A stretch of DNA of 36,735 bases from Deltaproteobacteria bacterium (GCA_011526105.1 WYAZ01000062.1:1-36735), one strand, 5' to 3'; shown: positions 7,998-16,988, counted from the stretch's first letter. The notes: generated by a model not told the origin, from the letters alone. Program-made: numbers and translations.

Positions 7998-8894
7998 CTA
8001 GAAGTCGAGCCCGAGCTTGGCGCTCACGGTTGCGACCCCCCCAAACAGCTTTCGGCCGTCTGGGTCATCGCGCAAAAACTCGAACTCGCCCTGGAGCGTG
8101 ATGGAGAGGATGTAGACCAGCATGCGCGTACCGATGGTGAGTCGGTGCTGGAGCATGTCGCCAAAGCCGATCTTGTCCATGACGATGCTGCGGTCAGCGT
8201 CGTTCTCGACCTCGGGGGTCGGATCGATCACGCGCGAGGCCGCGCCGCTCAGCATCATCGAGTAGGCGAGGTAGGGCGCGAGGTGGAACATGCCGCCGAG
8301 CCCAAAGCCCTTCGAGACGGCGATGTCGAAGGCGGCCACGGTGAGGTCCATGTCGCGCATGCCCACCACCGTGTTCACGCCCGCGCGCACGCTCACGTCG
8401 GGGGCGTAGGTGTAGCCTTCGAGCATCGCCCAGTCGAGCATCAGGCCGGGCGCAAACATCGAGCTGTTGGCGAGCCACAGAAGGTTGAGGCCGATCTCGA
8501 GCGAGCCCGGTAGGCCCTTTCGCACGTCGAGCTGAAGGGTCTGCAGCGCGCCGTCCGGGGCTCCGGTGCTCGCGGCGTTCTCGGTCGAGAACCAATACGG
8601 GGCGTCAGAGGAGACGAAGGTCGCGCTGTACATCAGGCCGACGTGGAAGCCGGCGTAGCCGAGGGTCTCGGCGGGGGTGACGAAGCGCGGGGCGAAGACG
8701 TAGGAGAGCTCACCGACAAAGCTGTTCCATGCCGCCGGGTTGCTCGAGAACACGTTGCCCGCCTGCGAGAAGAAGATCCCATCTCCGTTTGCGAGCTTCG
8801 AGTTGAGTCGGAAGTCGTTTCCGGCCGCCGAAGCAGAGGTCGAAGCCGAAAGGCCCAGGCCAAAGACCAGAGCACAGGACAATCCCCGCAGCAT
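7998..8894 (-). CDS. Outer-membrane beta-barrel protein, function unknown
   Basis: A 298-residue protein with a cleavable signal peptide (residues 1 to about 23, MLRGLSCALVFGLGL then an Ala/Ser-rich region ending SASAA). The mature part alternates short hydrophobic beta-type stretches with polar turns (for example GFHVGLMYSATFV, GSLEIGLNLLWL, RLTIGTRMLVYILSITLQGEFEF) and ends LGLDF, the C-terminal aromatic typical of barrels inserted by the Bam complex. It is probably an outer-membrane channel or structural barrel of about 14 strands; no substrate can be inferred. An upstream in-frame ATG at 8906 is closed after two codons by TAG, which fixes the start at 8894. The gap to the lipoprotein downstream is 175 bases and holds nothing clear. 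Confidence 0.78.
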   Translation of the reverse strand: MLRGLSCALVFGLGLSASTSASAAGNDFRLNSKLANGDGIFFSQAGNVFSSNPAAWNSFVGELSYVFAPRFVTPAETLGYAGFHVGLMYSATFVSSDAPYWFSTENAASTGAPDGALQTLQLDVRKGLPGSLEIGLNLLWLANSSMFAPGLMLDWAMLEGYTYAPDVSVRAGVNTVVGMRDMDLTVAAFDIAVSKGFGLGGMFHLAPYLAYSMMLSGAASRVIDPTPEVENDADRSIVMDKIGFGDMLQHRLTIGTRMLVYILSITLQGEFEFLRDDPDGRKLFGGVATVSAKLGLDF

Positions 8895-8979
8895 CTCCTA
8901 CGGCATCGCCCGGCCTCGCGATCGTGTCAAGAAAGGCTCTGGTTGACCGAACAGACCCCTTTGGCGAGGGTCGGCGCCC

Positions 8980-9966
8980 ATGAAGGTCCTCCTGACCGGA
9001 GCCGCCGGGTTTATTGGTTCGTCGGTGGCAGATGCGCTGATCCAGCGCGGGGACACCGTCCTGGGCGTGGATAACTTCAACGAGTTCTACGACCCCTCGA
9101 TCAAGGAAGCCAACGTCGCGGAGGTCAAAAAGAAGGACCGCGCGGGGCGCTTCCAGCTCGTACGCGCGGACCTGGTCACGGAGGCGCCCATCATCGAAGC
9201 GCTGTTTCAGGACCCGGAGACGCGCCCGGACGTGGTCTGCCACCTCGCGGCTTGGGCGGGGGTGCGACCCTCCATACAGAAGCCGCTCGTCTATCAGTCG
9301 AACAACGTCGAGGGCACGAACCGGTTGCTCGAGCTTTCGCGCCGCTTCGAAGTGAGGCCGTTCGTTTTTGCCTCCTCGAGCAGCGTGTACGGGGCGCGAA
9401 AGCAGGTCCCGTTTCGCGAGGACGACCGCGTCGATGATCCCATCAGCCCCTACGCCGCCACCAAGAAGGCCGGCGAGCTCCTCGGCTACACCTATCATCA
9501 CCTCTTCGGCACCCACTTCATCGGCCTTCGTTTCTTCACCGTGTATGGGCCGCGTCAGCGCCCAGAGATGGCCATTCACCTCTTTGCCGACCGTATCCTC
9601 GACGGTCGGCCCATCAAGCTCTTTGGGGACGGCTCCTCGAGCCGCGACTATACGTACATCGACGACTGTGTGTCCGGAGTGGTGGCGTCGATCGATCGGT
9701 CGACGACCACGTCCGGCTATCGCATCTACAACCTCGGCAAGTCGGAGACGACCACGCTCGATGAGCTCGTCCGCACCATCGAAGAGGCGGCGGACAAGAC
9801 CGCGATCATCGAGCGCGAGGATGATCAGCCCGGAGACGTACCGCGCACCTTCGCGGACGTGAGCCGCGCGCGCGCCGAACTCGGCTACGACCCGAAGACG
9901 CCGGTGACTGTGGGCATTCCGAAGTTCGTCGACTGGCTGAAGAAGCGGAGAAAGAGCCGCAAGTGA
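8980..9966 (+). CDS. NAD-dependent sugar epimerase, UDP-glucuronate 4-epimerase-like
   Basis: A 328-residue extended short-chain dehydrogenase. The Rossmann motif GAAGFIG lies at 7-13. The catalytic serine is within ASSSSVYG (131-138) and the active-site pair Y158 and K162 is in SPYAATKKA. The stretch LRFFTVYGPRQRPEMA and the DNFN motif after the second strand are typical of UDP-glucuronate 4-epimerases (CapI/LspL type), which make UDP-galacturonate for surface polysaccharides; related nucleotide-sugar epimerases cannot be excluded. The ATG follows an AGGG-containing stretch. The stop codon overlaps the GTG of the RNase J gene (GTGA, 9963-9966), so the two are translationally coupled. No glycosyltransferase lies nearby, so this is not part of a visible capsule locus. 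Confidence 0.9.
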   Translation: MKVLLTGAAGFIGSSVADALIQRGDTVLGVDNFNEFYDPSIKEANVAEVKKKDRAGRFQLVRADLVTEAPIIEALFQDPETRPDVVCHLAAWAGVRPSIQKPLVYQSNNVEGTNRLLELSRRFEVRPFVFASSSSVYGARKQVPFREDDRVDDPISPYAATKKAGELLGYTYHHLFGTHFIGLRFFTVYGPRQRPEMAIHLFADRILDGRPIKLFGDGSSSRDYTYIDDCVSGVVASIDRSTTTSGYRIYNLGKSETTTLDELVRTIEEAADKTAIIEREDDQPGDVPRTFADVSRARAELGYDPKTPVTVGIPKFVDWLKKRRKSRK

Positions 9967-11585
9967 CCAGCGCTTCGGAGCTGCTCGTCATGCCGCTCGG
10001 CGGCTGCGGCGAGATGGGCATGAACGCCACGCTCTATGCGGACGAGACGCGCGGGATCTTGGTCGACTGCGGGGTGCAGATCGGCGGCATCCAGACTCCG
10101 GTCATCGACAAGCTGGTCTCGGACTTCGAGGCCATCCGACGCCAAGGTCGAACGCTCGACGCCGTGGTCTTGACGCACGGCCACCTCGATCACATCGGCG
10201 GGGTGCCTCACCTCTTGCGCGGGTGGCAGGGGCCGGTCTTCGGACCGCCGCTTGCGCTGGATCTTCTGCGCGGACGTCTCGAGGAATCGGGCCTGCGCGG
10301 GGCCGACCTTCGGGAGGTTCCGATCGGGAGTCGCTTCTCGGCGGGCCCCTTCGAGATCGAGTCCGTCCACACCACCCACTCCATCCCCGACAACGGTCTG
10401 CTCGCCATTCGCACGGCTGCGGGCATGGTCGTGCACAGCGGGGACTTCAAGCTCGACCCCGAGCCGGGGGACGGTCGTCTCACGGACGAGGGCCGCATCC
10501 GCGAGCTGGGTGACGAAGGCGTAGCGCTCTTCCTCTCCGACTCCACGAACAGCGAGCGATCCGGACACAGCCTCGGCGAACGTGCGGTCGAGCGCGAACT
10601 CGAAGCCATCGTGCAACAGACCGAAGGCTGTTGCGTGGTGACCACCTTCTCCACGCATGTGCATCGTCTCGCCGCGGTCGTGCGAGCGGCCCGGCTGTCG
10701 GGCCGGCGCATCGCGGTGGTGGGTCGCTCGCAGAAGCGCATGTTCGAGCTCGCGATGGCTCGGGGCGAGATCGACATCGACCGCTCCGAGATCGTGGACG
10801 AGCGGCGCATGAAGAGCGTGGCGCGGGGGCGGCTCCTCGTCGTCATCAGCGGGACGCAGGGGGAGCCGAGGGCCGGCCTCTCACGGCTGGCCACCGGCGA
10901 GTTCCACGGCTTCTCGCTGCACGCCGGCGACAAGGTCGTGCTCTCGGCGCGCGTCATCCCGGGCAGCGAGCTTCAGGTCCGGCGGCTCTTGAACCGATTG
11001 GTGAGGCTCGGGGTCGAGATCGTGCAGGCCAAAGAGCGGCCCATCCACAGCTCTGGTCACGCCACGGCTGCGGAGCAGGCACAGATGCTGTCGTGGCTTC
11101 GGCCGAAGGCCTTCGTACCCATGCACGGTGATCGAATCATGCTCGAGGCGCACGCGCGCACCGCCCTTGCCGCGGGTGTTCCGCGCGACCAGATCTTCGT
11201 CATCGAGAACGGAGAGTCGGTGGTGCTCGCCGCTTCGGGGGTCAGGCTCGGACCGATCGAGGACGCGGGGCGCGTCGCCCTGGCCGAAGATGGCTCGGTC
11301 ATCGAGTGGCGGGAGGTCTCCGCGCTTCAGCGGCTCGGCTCGAGCGGCGCGGTCTTTGTCACCGTGCACCTCGATCGAACTCGGAGGGTGCGCTCCGTTC
11401 GGCTGACGGGCCTTGGTCTCGAGCTCCACGCGAAGACGACGAACGCGATCGAGTCCGCGCTCTCCAAGCTCGCAGAGAGCCGCACCGAGGCGCTCGAGGA
11501 GAAGATGGTCCGCGCGGTGAGTGCTTGTCTTCGCGGGCCTCACGGTGGACGGCCGGAAGTGACGGTCCACTGTGTAGAAGACTAG
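9963..11585 (+). CDS. rnj: Ribonuclease J (metallo-beta-lactamase / beta-CASP)
   Basis: A 540-residue enzyme of the RNase J family, which degrades and matures RNA as a 5'-3' exonuclease and endonuclease. It begins with LGGCGEMGMN (12-21, matching LGGxGEIGxN), has the zinc-binding HGHLDH at 72-77, the HSIPD histidine region, the HSGDFK aspartate, DSTNSERSGH, the beta-CASP SGTQGEPRAGLSR and the HSSGHA motif. A shorter C-terminal domain follows (about 450-540). All expected metal ligands are present. Length is near the 550 usual for the family. The GTG start overlaps the epimerase stop by four bases. The stop codon is immediately followed by one copy of the dispersed repeat. Confidence 0.94.
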   Translation: MTSASELLVMPLGGCGEMGMNATLYADETRGILVDCGVQIGGIQTPVIDKLVSDFEAIRRQGRTLDAVVLTHGHLDHIGGVPHLLRGWQGPVFGPPLALDLLRGRLEESGLRGADLREVPIGSRFSAGPFEIESVHTTHSIPDNGLLAIRTAAGMVVHSGDFKLDPEPGDGRLTDEGRIRELGDEGVALFLSDSTNSERSGHSLGERAVERELEAIVQQTEGCCVVTTFSTHVHRLAAVVRAARLSGRRIAVVGRSQKRMFELAMARGEIDIDRSEIVDERRMKSVARGRLLVVISGTQGEPRAGLSRLATGEFHGFSLHAGDKVVLSARVIPGSELQVRRLLNRLVRLGVEIVQAKERPIHSSGHATAAEQAQMLSWLRPKAFVPMHGDRIMLEAHARTALAAGVPRDQIFVIENGESVVLAASGVRLGPIEDAGRVALAEDGSVIEWREVSALQRLGSSGAVFVTVHLDRTRRVRSVRLTGLGLELHAKTTNAIESALSKLAESRTEALEEKMVRAVSACLRGPHGGRPEVTVHCVED

Positions 11586-11746
11586 AGCTCATCTCAGGAC
11601 CCCTGACCGAGCGAGACGGCCGAGACGCGAGGTGCACAAGGCGAGCCGACGAACGCGCTATCCTTCGATAGCGCGAGGAGGCTCAACACTGGGCACCGAC
11701 GCGTATCGGCCGAAATCGCGACCGAAGGGGTTTTGAGATGAGCTCT
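11584..11746. repeat. Dispersed structured repeat, copy A, with 13-bp terminal inverted repeats
   Basis: The ends are AGAGCTCATCTCA (11584-11596) and its exact reverse complement (11734-11746). Just inside, ACCCCT (11599-11604) can pair with AGGGGT (11726-11731). At the centre is a perfect 9-bp stem with a CTTC loop (11654-11675, GCGCTATC / GATAGCGC). A second copy at 16834-16988 is clearly alignable across most of the length, including the centre hairpin and a shared GCGACCGAAGGGGTTTTG near the right end. The left end overlaps the TAG stop of RNase J. It could be a MITE-like element, a structured 3'-UTR or an attenuator; no coding role is apparent. Confidence 0.8.
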
Positions 11747-11753
11747 GGGCCGA

Positions 11754-11781
11754 TTGAGCCGGGGGCCGAATGCGCTACGAT
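11754..11781 (+). promoter_or_regulatory. Predicted promoter for the lipoprotein gene (leaderless start)
   Basis: TTGAGC (11754-11759) and TACGAT (11776-11781) are separated by 16 bases. The -10 hexamer ends nine bases before the GTG at 11791, so transcription would start at or within a few bases of that codon. It lies directly after the right end of repeat copy A. Confidence 0.4.
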
Positions 11782-11790
11782 GGCGGCTGG

Positions 11791-13380
11791 GTGAGACGCT
11801 TCGTGGCTAGCCTTGCTCTTTGCCTCTTCGGCTGCACGGAGCGAGCACCGATCCTGGTGAACTGGCCCACAGAGCTCGAGGTCGCGGTCGTGGTTCGAGA
11901 GGCGGATGAGCGGCTGGAGCTGATCGGTGTGGCGGCGGTGGACGGCGAAAGTTCGCGCCGCGCGTCTCTGAGCTTCCTGCTCGAAGCCTCGGATTCAGGT
12001 CGCGTCCACCTGCACGGCTGGATCCGTGAGGAGTTGCTGGAGCGGCTGCCTCAGCTCGACGCCGAGTCCTGGTGGCGGATCGAAGCGGGCCCCCGCGACC
12101 CGAGTTGCGGGGAGGCTCGCGCGCGCGAAGGCGGAGGCTGGAGCGTTCCGATCGGGACGCTGAAGCCACGAAGCTACACGCTCGCGATCGAGGGAGGGGT
12201 GTTTGAGGCCGTCTCGAGCTCGGCGTCGTCCCTGGACGAGATCGCGGTGGAGGTCCCGCAGGACGCCACGACCTGTCGCGCTTCGCGCCCAAGTCAGATC
12301 GAATCGCTGACCGACGTCTCACTCCCCGCCGGGTCGACACTCGCCGGCCGTACGCTCGTGGAGCCTCGAGCGGTGGACCTGGTCTTTCGCAACCTCCTTC
12401 GAATCGACGCCGACCGCATCCTGGTGCAGAGCTATGCGGCGCTCTTCGTTCTGCAACGCGGTCGGCGCTACGCGGATCTCCCAAGCGAGCACATCCGAGC
12501 GAACGAGCTGATGCCTCCGCCTGGGGTTGCGCCCGCCTCACCGGGCTGGGCGTGGTCCGGAGTCGCGGTGTCGCGCCGCGACGCCGATGGCGTGGTGCGA
12601 GCGGTCTACGCCTCGGCGAGCTACGGGGTCATCGGTCAGTCGGAGCCTACCGGGGGCGGCGTCTTCGAACTCGAGATCGACGAGTCGGGCTTGCTGCCTC
12701 CGGTTCGGACCTCGACGGTGTACGGGCGCGGCAGTGGACCGGGTGCGATCGCCTCCGTGGGGGACGGGCGCTACGTCGCGGTGGGGGCGGAGGGGCTCAT
12801 TCTTTCGATGCCGAGTCGAGGCGCGACGGCGCGCTCCGCTCGTGTTCCGTCGCGCTCTTGGTTCCGAAGGGTCCTGGCCACCGAGCATCCGTCGCTGAAG
12901 CACATCGCGGGCTCTGAGAACGGGAACCTCGTCGTGGGCGACTTCTACGAGGGCCTCGAAGTCGTGACCGCCGAGGTCCTGGGGGAGGTCGCAACCCCGG
13001 TCCTGGGGCTCGCGTCGGTGGTGGGGCCCTCGCCCAGGGTCGTCGTCGGCACGTATGGCAGCGGGCTCTGGCAGCTATCACCGGGCGGCGACCTCCAAGC
13101 GCTGAGCTTTCAGCTCGGCGCGCTGACCTCGTGCGCGACCTCGCCGGACGCGTGCGGTCGGCGCAGCCTCAGCCGCTCGAATGTCGCGAGTCTCCAGGCG
13201 GGTCTGGTCCTCGCCACCGAGGGACGCTGCGGCGAGCTGCTCAACATCGACGTCGCCGGGGCCTGCGCGCTCTCGATTCCCCTCGGTCTAGACGAGCCCA
13301 CTGCGCTGGAGGCCAGCTTTGGGATCTTCACGGTCGCGGACACGCGGGGTCAGATCTTGGAGCTGCGGTTCCCGGAGTAG
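11791..13380 (+). CDS. Large lipoprotein with a probable beta-propeller fold, function unknown
   Basis: A 529-residue exported protein. From the GTG at 11791 it begins MRRFVASLALCLFGC, a textbook lipoprotein signal with the lipid cysteine at about 15. An ATG at 11770 gives seven more residues and has a G-rich stretch in front, so it is a real alternative. Residues about 20-180 form an all-beta-looking domain; the rest shows repeated short Gly-rich strands (GRYVAVGAEGLIL, PRVVVGTYGSGLWQL) like propeller blades. Cysteines in the C-terminal third (CATSPDAC, GRCGEL) may form disulphides. It resembles in layout the lipoproteins at 16998-18347 and 29408-31255. No enzyme motif is visible; a surface binding or monitoring role is only a guess. 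Confidence 0.72.
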   Translation: MRRFVASLALCLFGCTERAPILVNWPTELEVAVVVREADERLELIGVAAVDGESSRRASLSFLLEASDSGRVHLHGWIREELLERLPQLDAESWWRIEAGPRDPSCGEARAREGGGWSVPIGTLKPRSYTLAIEGGVFEAVSSSASSLDEIAVEVPQDATTCRASRPSQIESLTDVSLPAGSTLAGRTLVEPRAVDLVFRNLLRIDADRILVQSYAALFVLQRGRRYADLPSEHIRANELMPPPGVAPASPGWAWSGVAVSRRDADGVVRAVYASASYGVIGQSEPTGGGVFELEIDESGLLPPVRTSTVYGRGSGPGAIASVGDGRYVAVGAEGLILSMPSRGATARSARVPSRSWFRRVLATEHPSLKHIAGSENGNLVVGDFYEGLEVVTAEVLGEVATPVLGLASVVGPSPRVVVGTYGSGLWQLSPGGDLQALSFQLGALTSCATSPDACGRRSLSRSNVASLQAGLVLATEGRCGELLNIDVAGACALSIPLGLDEPTALEASFGIFTVADTRGQILELRFPE

Positions 13381-13530
13381 GCGGCGATGGCGGCGCCGGG
13401 AACTGGCCTGATCTCCGTGTATTAAGTCACACTGGCCGCCTAAGTGCCCGGGATGTGATCGAAAAGCGCAACTTTCGGCGCGGTTCACCGACAACCCAAA
13501 TCGTAGTAGTGTGTGGGAGAAAGAAACACG

Positions 13531-15972
13531 ATGGCGCGCACCACAGGTAACATCTCCGGACCCCAACCAAAGCTCCCTCAAAAGGACCTGAAGCTCGCCA
13601 CCGGCGCGAGGGACGAGGTTCTGAAGGCGGCAGGGTTGTCCGCGGACAGGCTGGGCCCCAAGGCCAAGGAACTCTCGAAGGCCTTGGTCGAGGAGTTTGC
13701 GAAGGCCGGTGGTCATCCCTCCGACGAAGCGCTCGCCGACGCCTTGTCCCGACTCCGCGAGGCCGCCAAAGAGGATGGAGCGGTCAAGCTCCGCACGCGT
13801 TTGCCACGACTGCCCACTGGCAACGCGGCGAAGATCCCCAAGCGGCTCTCCAACGGCGAGTTCTTCCAGGAATCAGGCGGCAAGCTCGTCTTGCATGCCA
13901 CCTTGGCCGCACCCGAGCATGGCGTCGGGAAGTTGCTGAAAAACCTCGGTATCGATCCCAAGGATCTGCCACAGAACGTCGCGGACATGCTCCGAGAGGC
14001 CCTGGGCTCGAACAAGTCTGACACGCTCGAGAAGAAGACATGGAACGATCTCGTCCAGGTCCTCCCGAGGTACAGTCCGAAGCTCGCTGAAGCGAGCACC
14101 TCCGCGGTCGAACAGACCTCCAAGGTCGCCCAGACTCAGAAGACCACAAGTGCCCCGGCCCCCACCCCGAACGAACCCATGGGGGAGGCTCCGACTCGCA
14201 ACCAGGGCCTCGAGGCCACGGCCCCCGAGTCCACGGGAACGGGCAACAAGAACAACGCGATCGCGCTGCTCGCGCGAAACCTCTCGCAGTTCAACAAGGC
14301 CAAGAGCGGCAGCGCCGAGCATGCCAAGCTCGCGACCAAGATCGCGGATGCCTTCGCGGAGCAAGCCGAGGCCTCCGGCGGAAAGAAGCTCACGGCCGAG
14401 GAACGCAAGAAGATCGAACTCGTCCTGCACAAGGTCCTCGAGGCCGACTCCACCGCTCCCGGGGGCGAGCTTCGGATCACCGGAGTCGCGGCCAACGCCT
14501 TCAGAGAGCTCGCTGCCATCAAGGAGGCCCAGAGCGGAGGCGATGCAGGGGTCGTCGGTATCGCCGCGCAGATCACGAGCGCGATGGACAAGGCCCTCAG
14601 CGCCGCCAATCCCGCCAAGGTGGACGAAATCCTCGCCCGAGAGCCGGGCAAGAAGAAGCTCGCGGACAGCTTGGACGAGCTCGCCGGTTTTGCGCTCGGC
14701 AACCTCATCAACGCGGAGCTTGGTCGGCCCGTCGAAGAGCCCAACTCCGACTTGCTCGGTAAGATGACCGGCTTGCTCGGAAACCTCGGGGGTCCCGAGG
14801 CCAAGAAGGTCGCCAAACAACTCAACGCGGAGCTGCGTCCGGGCAGCCCGGCCGCTCGCGCGCTCGAGAAGGGCAAGGCGAAGCTGGAGGCGGGGGCTCA
14901 GGCACAGATCACCCCGGAGCTGCGCAAGAGCGCCGAGGCCGAGCTCGCCCGCATCGCCCAGATGGGGCCGCCCGAGTCGCCCCTTCGCTCGCTCGACCCC
15001 AAGTCGCCCGAAGGCAAACGCGTCGTGGGTGCGCTCGCTCAGATCATCGGCGGTGCAAAGAACGACAAGGAGATCATCGCGAAGGCCGCGGACTATTTCC
15101 GCGAGCAGACCGGAATTCCGCACCCTCGTCTAGAGTCGGTGAAGGCCCTGCTGGCCTCTGGCATTGGCGCTGGCGGCGAGGGCGAGGCCGAGCGCGTGGC
15201 GATGATGAAGGCCGATGCGCTGACGCAGATCACGTTGTTCGCCGCGAACCCGGAGCAGTACCTGGCCGCGCTTCAACCGCACCTCGACCTGGCGGCCACC
15301 CGGACGCCCGATTCGTTCGATCCTTTCAAGGTGGATGTGGGCCAGCTCCGCACCGGGGCGCCGCATCAGTTTGGCATCGCGGGCATCACCGGCAGCGGCA
15401 ATCCGCGCGACGCCGGCAGCCAGCGCGCTCAGCTCTACGCGCAGCGCTCCGCGGTCATCAGCATGGTGCTGAACGACCCCTGCCTCTCGATCGAGGACAA
15501 GATCTTCCTCTTCATGATGTGGTTCGCCGCGTTCGCGGACGAAGAGCGCAAGATCAAGATGGAAGAGCTCGCCGAGCTCGACCGCATGGATGCCGAGAAG
15601 CACCAGCTGCTGCAGCGCAACCAAGACGGGCTCAAGAACGTGCAGGAGCGTTCCGGTCAGCTCCAAGTCGAGCACGAGAAGGCCGAGAAGGCCCTCACGG
15701 ACGCGAAGGCAGGCGGTGATCCGGACGCGATCAAGAAGGCGGAAGCCGCGGTCGTCGCGAGCGGAAAGCGCGTGGTCGAAAACGACAACAAGCGCCAGCA
15801 GCTCGAAGGCGACATCGATCGGCTGCAGAGGGAGACGCAGGAAGCGCCGAAGTCGCGCGAAATCCTGCTGTTCGAACTCGACCGCATCACCCAGTTGCGC
15901 GGCAACATCATGGATATGGCGAAGCACTTCCTCGAAGACTCGCATCGCCGGATCAAGGAGATCATGAGGTAA
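13531..15972 (+). CDS. Large hydrophilic Ala/Lys/Glu-rich helical protein, function unknown
   Basis: An 813-residue protein not assignable to a family. It has no signal peptide. The first 200 residues are a Lys/Pro/Ala-rich helical region (ARTTGNISGPQPK), followed by a low-complexity linker rich in Pro, Thr and Ala (about 195-235), long helical segments (about 240-600), a short amphipathic, strongly hydrophobic stretch DKIFLFMMWFAAFADEE at about 656-672, and a charged coiled coil (about 680-800). The ATG at 13531 has GGGAG upstream at a spacing of 11; a GTG at 13513 in frame overlaps that site and is less likely. It is followed after four bases by another hydrophilic gene. The single hydrophobic patch before a coiled coil recalls secreted translocator or tip proteins, but that is speculation. 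Confidence 0.75.
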   Translation: MARTTGNISGPQPKLPQKDLKLATGARDEVLKAAGLSADRLGPKAKELSKALVEEFAKAGGHPSDEALADALSRLREAAKEDGAVKLRTRLPRLPTGNAAKIPKRLSNGEFFQESGGKLVLHATLAAPEHGVGKLLKNLGIDPKDLPQNVADMLREALGSNKSDTLEKKTWNDLVQVLPRYSPKLAEASTSAVEQTSKVAQTQKTTSAPAPTPNEPMGEAPTRNQGLEATAPESTGTGNKNNAIALLARNLSQFNKAKSGSAEHAKLATKIADAFAEQAEASGGKKLTAEERKKIELVLHKVLEADSTAPGGELRITGVAANAFRELAAIKEAQSGGDAGVVGIAAQITSAMDKALSAANPAKVDEILAREPGKKKLADSLDELAGFALGNLINAELGRPVEEPNSDLLGKMTGLLGNLGGPEAKKVAKQLNAELRPGSPAARALEKGKAKLEAGAQAQITPELRKSAEAELARIAQMGPPESPLRSLDPKSPEGKRVVGALAQIIGGAKNDKEIIAKAADYFREQTGIPHPRLESVKALLASGIGAGGEGEAERVAMMKADALTQITLFAANPEQYLAALQPHLDLAATRTPDSFDPFKVDVGQLRTGAPHQFGIAGITGSGNPRDAGSQRAQLYAQRSAVISMVLNDPCLSIEDKIFLFMMWFAAFADEERKIKMEELAELDRMDAEKHQLLQRNQDGLKNVQERSGQLQVEHEKAEKALTDAKAGGDPDAIKKAEAAVVASGKRVVENDNKRQQLEGDIDRLQRETQEAPKSREILLFELDRITQLRGNIMDMAKHFLEDSHRRIKEIMR

Positions 15973-15976
15973 GGCC

Positions 15977-16837
15977 ATGGACTGGTCTCGCTTCAACAAG
16001 AAGCCTGTTCGCTTGGGCGTCCACACGGGCGGGCAGCGGCTCCGGGAGCATCGCCCGCCCGCGCGCATGGCCGAGGTCCAGGCGCAGGCGAGCGAGGCCG
16101 AGCTTCACGACGCCAACAACTGCAAGAGCATTGCCTCACGGGTCGCCGAGCTCGAGGCCAAGGGTGTGACCCCCGAGTCCCCGGCCCAGGCTCCCGCCGC
16201 AGGCGACAAGACGCGCGCCCTGGGCTCCGACGCCTACGAGGCCGCGCCCAAGGCTTCCGCGGTCATCGAGGCCCCGCCGTCGGTCGGAGCGGTGACGTCC
16301 ACCGAAGGAAGCGAAGCGGTGAAGGCGCTCTCCAACCTCGAGATGCAGATCGAGCGTGGGGCGGCGGTCAAGGAGCTCGAGAAGTACAAGGGCCTCACCA
16401 AGTCCGAGCGCCGGGCCAAGCGTGCGAAGGCGGAGAAGGCCGCCTCCGAAGCCGCGGTGGGCCATCTCCTCGTGACCTACGAGAAGAAGCTCAAAGACAA
16501 AGGCACCATCACCCCGGAGAATCTCGCCGAGCACATCTTGGCGCGGAACATCCACAAGCGCCGGGACAACTGGTACCGCGAGACCGCTGATCGCAACTGG
16601 TACCGGAACTACGTTCATCAGAACGATCTGGTGTTCCACGACGACATCAAATACTTCGATCGCAAGGCCGACGATGCGGCCGCCGATCGCCGTCGGGCCG
16701 ACCTCGAGGCGGACCGGGCCCGGAGCAGCAGCTACGATACGCGCCGCTCGTCGTACGAGTACGACAGTTGGAAGCGGGACATGGATCGCCGCCTCGACGA
16801 CGCAGACTACTGGCGGAACCGCGGCTACCGCGACTAG
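15977..16837 (+). CDS. Hydrophilic protein with Arg/Asp/Tyr-rich tail, partner of the preceding gene
   Basis: A 286-residue unrecognised protein. Its N-terminus is MDWSRFNKKPVRLG; the middle is Ala/Glu/Lys-rich and probably helical (ERRAKRAKAEKAASEAAVG). The last third is a charged low-complexity tail with repeated tyrosines and arginines (NWYRETADRNWYRNYV, and RRSSYEYDSWKRDMDRRL). There is no signal peptide or membrane segment. The start follows the upstream stop by four bases and the GAGG in front of it overlaps that stop, so translation of the pair is probably coupled. The stop codon sits at the left edge of repeat copy B. Function is unknown; acting with the 813-residue protein is an inference from context only. 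Confidence 0.72.
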   Translation: MDWSRFNKKPVRLGVHTGGQRLREHRPPARMAEVQAQASEAELHDANNCKSIASRVAELEAKGVTPESPAQAPAAGDKTRALGSDAYEAAPKASAVIEAPPSVGAVTSTEGSEAVKALSNLEMQIERGAAVKELEKYKGLTKSERRAKRAKAEKAASEAAVGHLLVTYEKKLKDKGTITPENLAEHILARNIHKRRDNWYRETADRNWYRNYVHQNDLVFHDDIKYFDRKADDAAADRRRADLEADRARSSSYDTRRSSYEYDSWKRDMDRRLDDADYWRNRGYRD

Positions 16838-16988
16838 AGAGCCGATCCGAGCGGGACGGCCAAGACGCAAGGCCCACAAGGCGGGCCGACGAATGCGCTA
16901 TCCTGCGATAACGCGAGGCGGCCCAACACGGCGGGCCGACGCGGATCGGCCGAACTCGCGACCGAAGGGGTTTTGGGACGAGCTCTAG
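16834..16988. repeat. Dispersed structured repeat, copy B
   Basis: The same element as at 11584-11746, about 85% alike where the two align. It is bounded by CTAGAG (16834-16839) and CTCTAG (16983-16988). Relative to copy A about 16 bases are missing near the left end, removing most of the long terminal arm. The centre hairpin (16894-16915) is kept with one mismatch. It holds an internal duplication GGCGGGCCGACG at 16880-16891 and 16930-16941. It lies between the 3' ends of two convergent genes, whereas copy A lies between two co-directional genes. Confidence 0.8.

Noticed and set aside
13873-15123. Minus-strand Leu/Gly/Arg-rich open frame of 416 codons
   Set aside because: Antisense to the 813-residue gene, with no ribosome binding site or recognisable motif.
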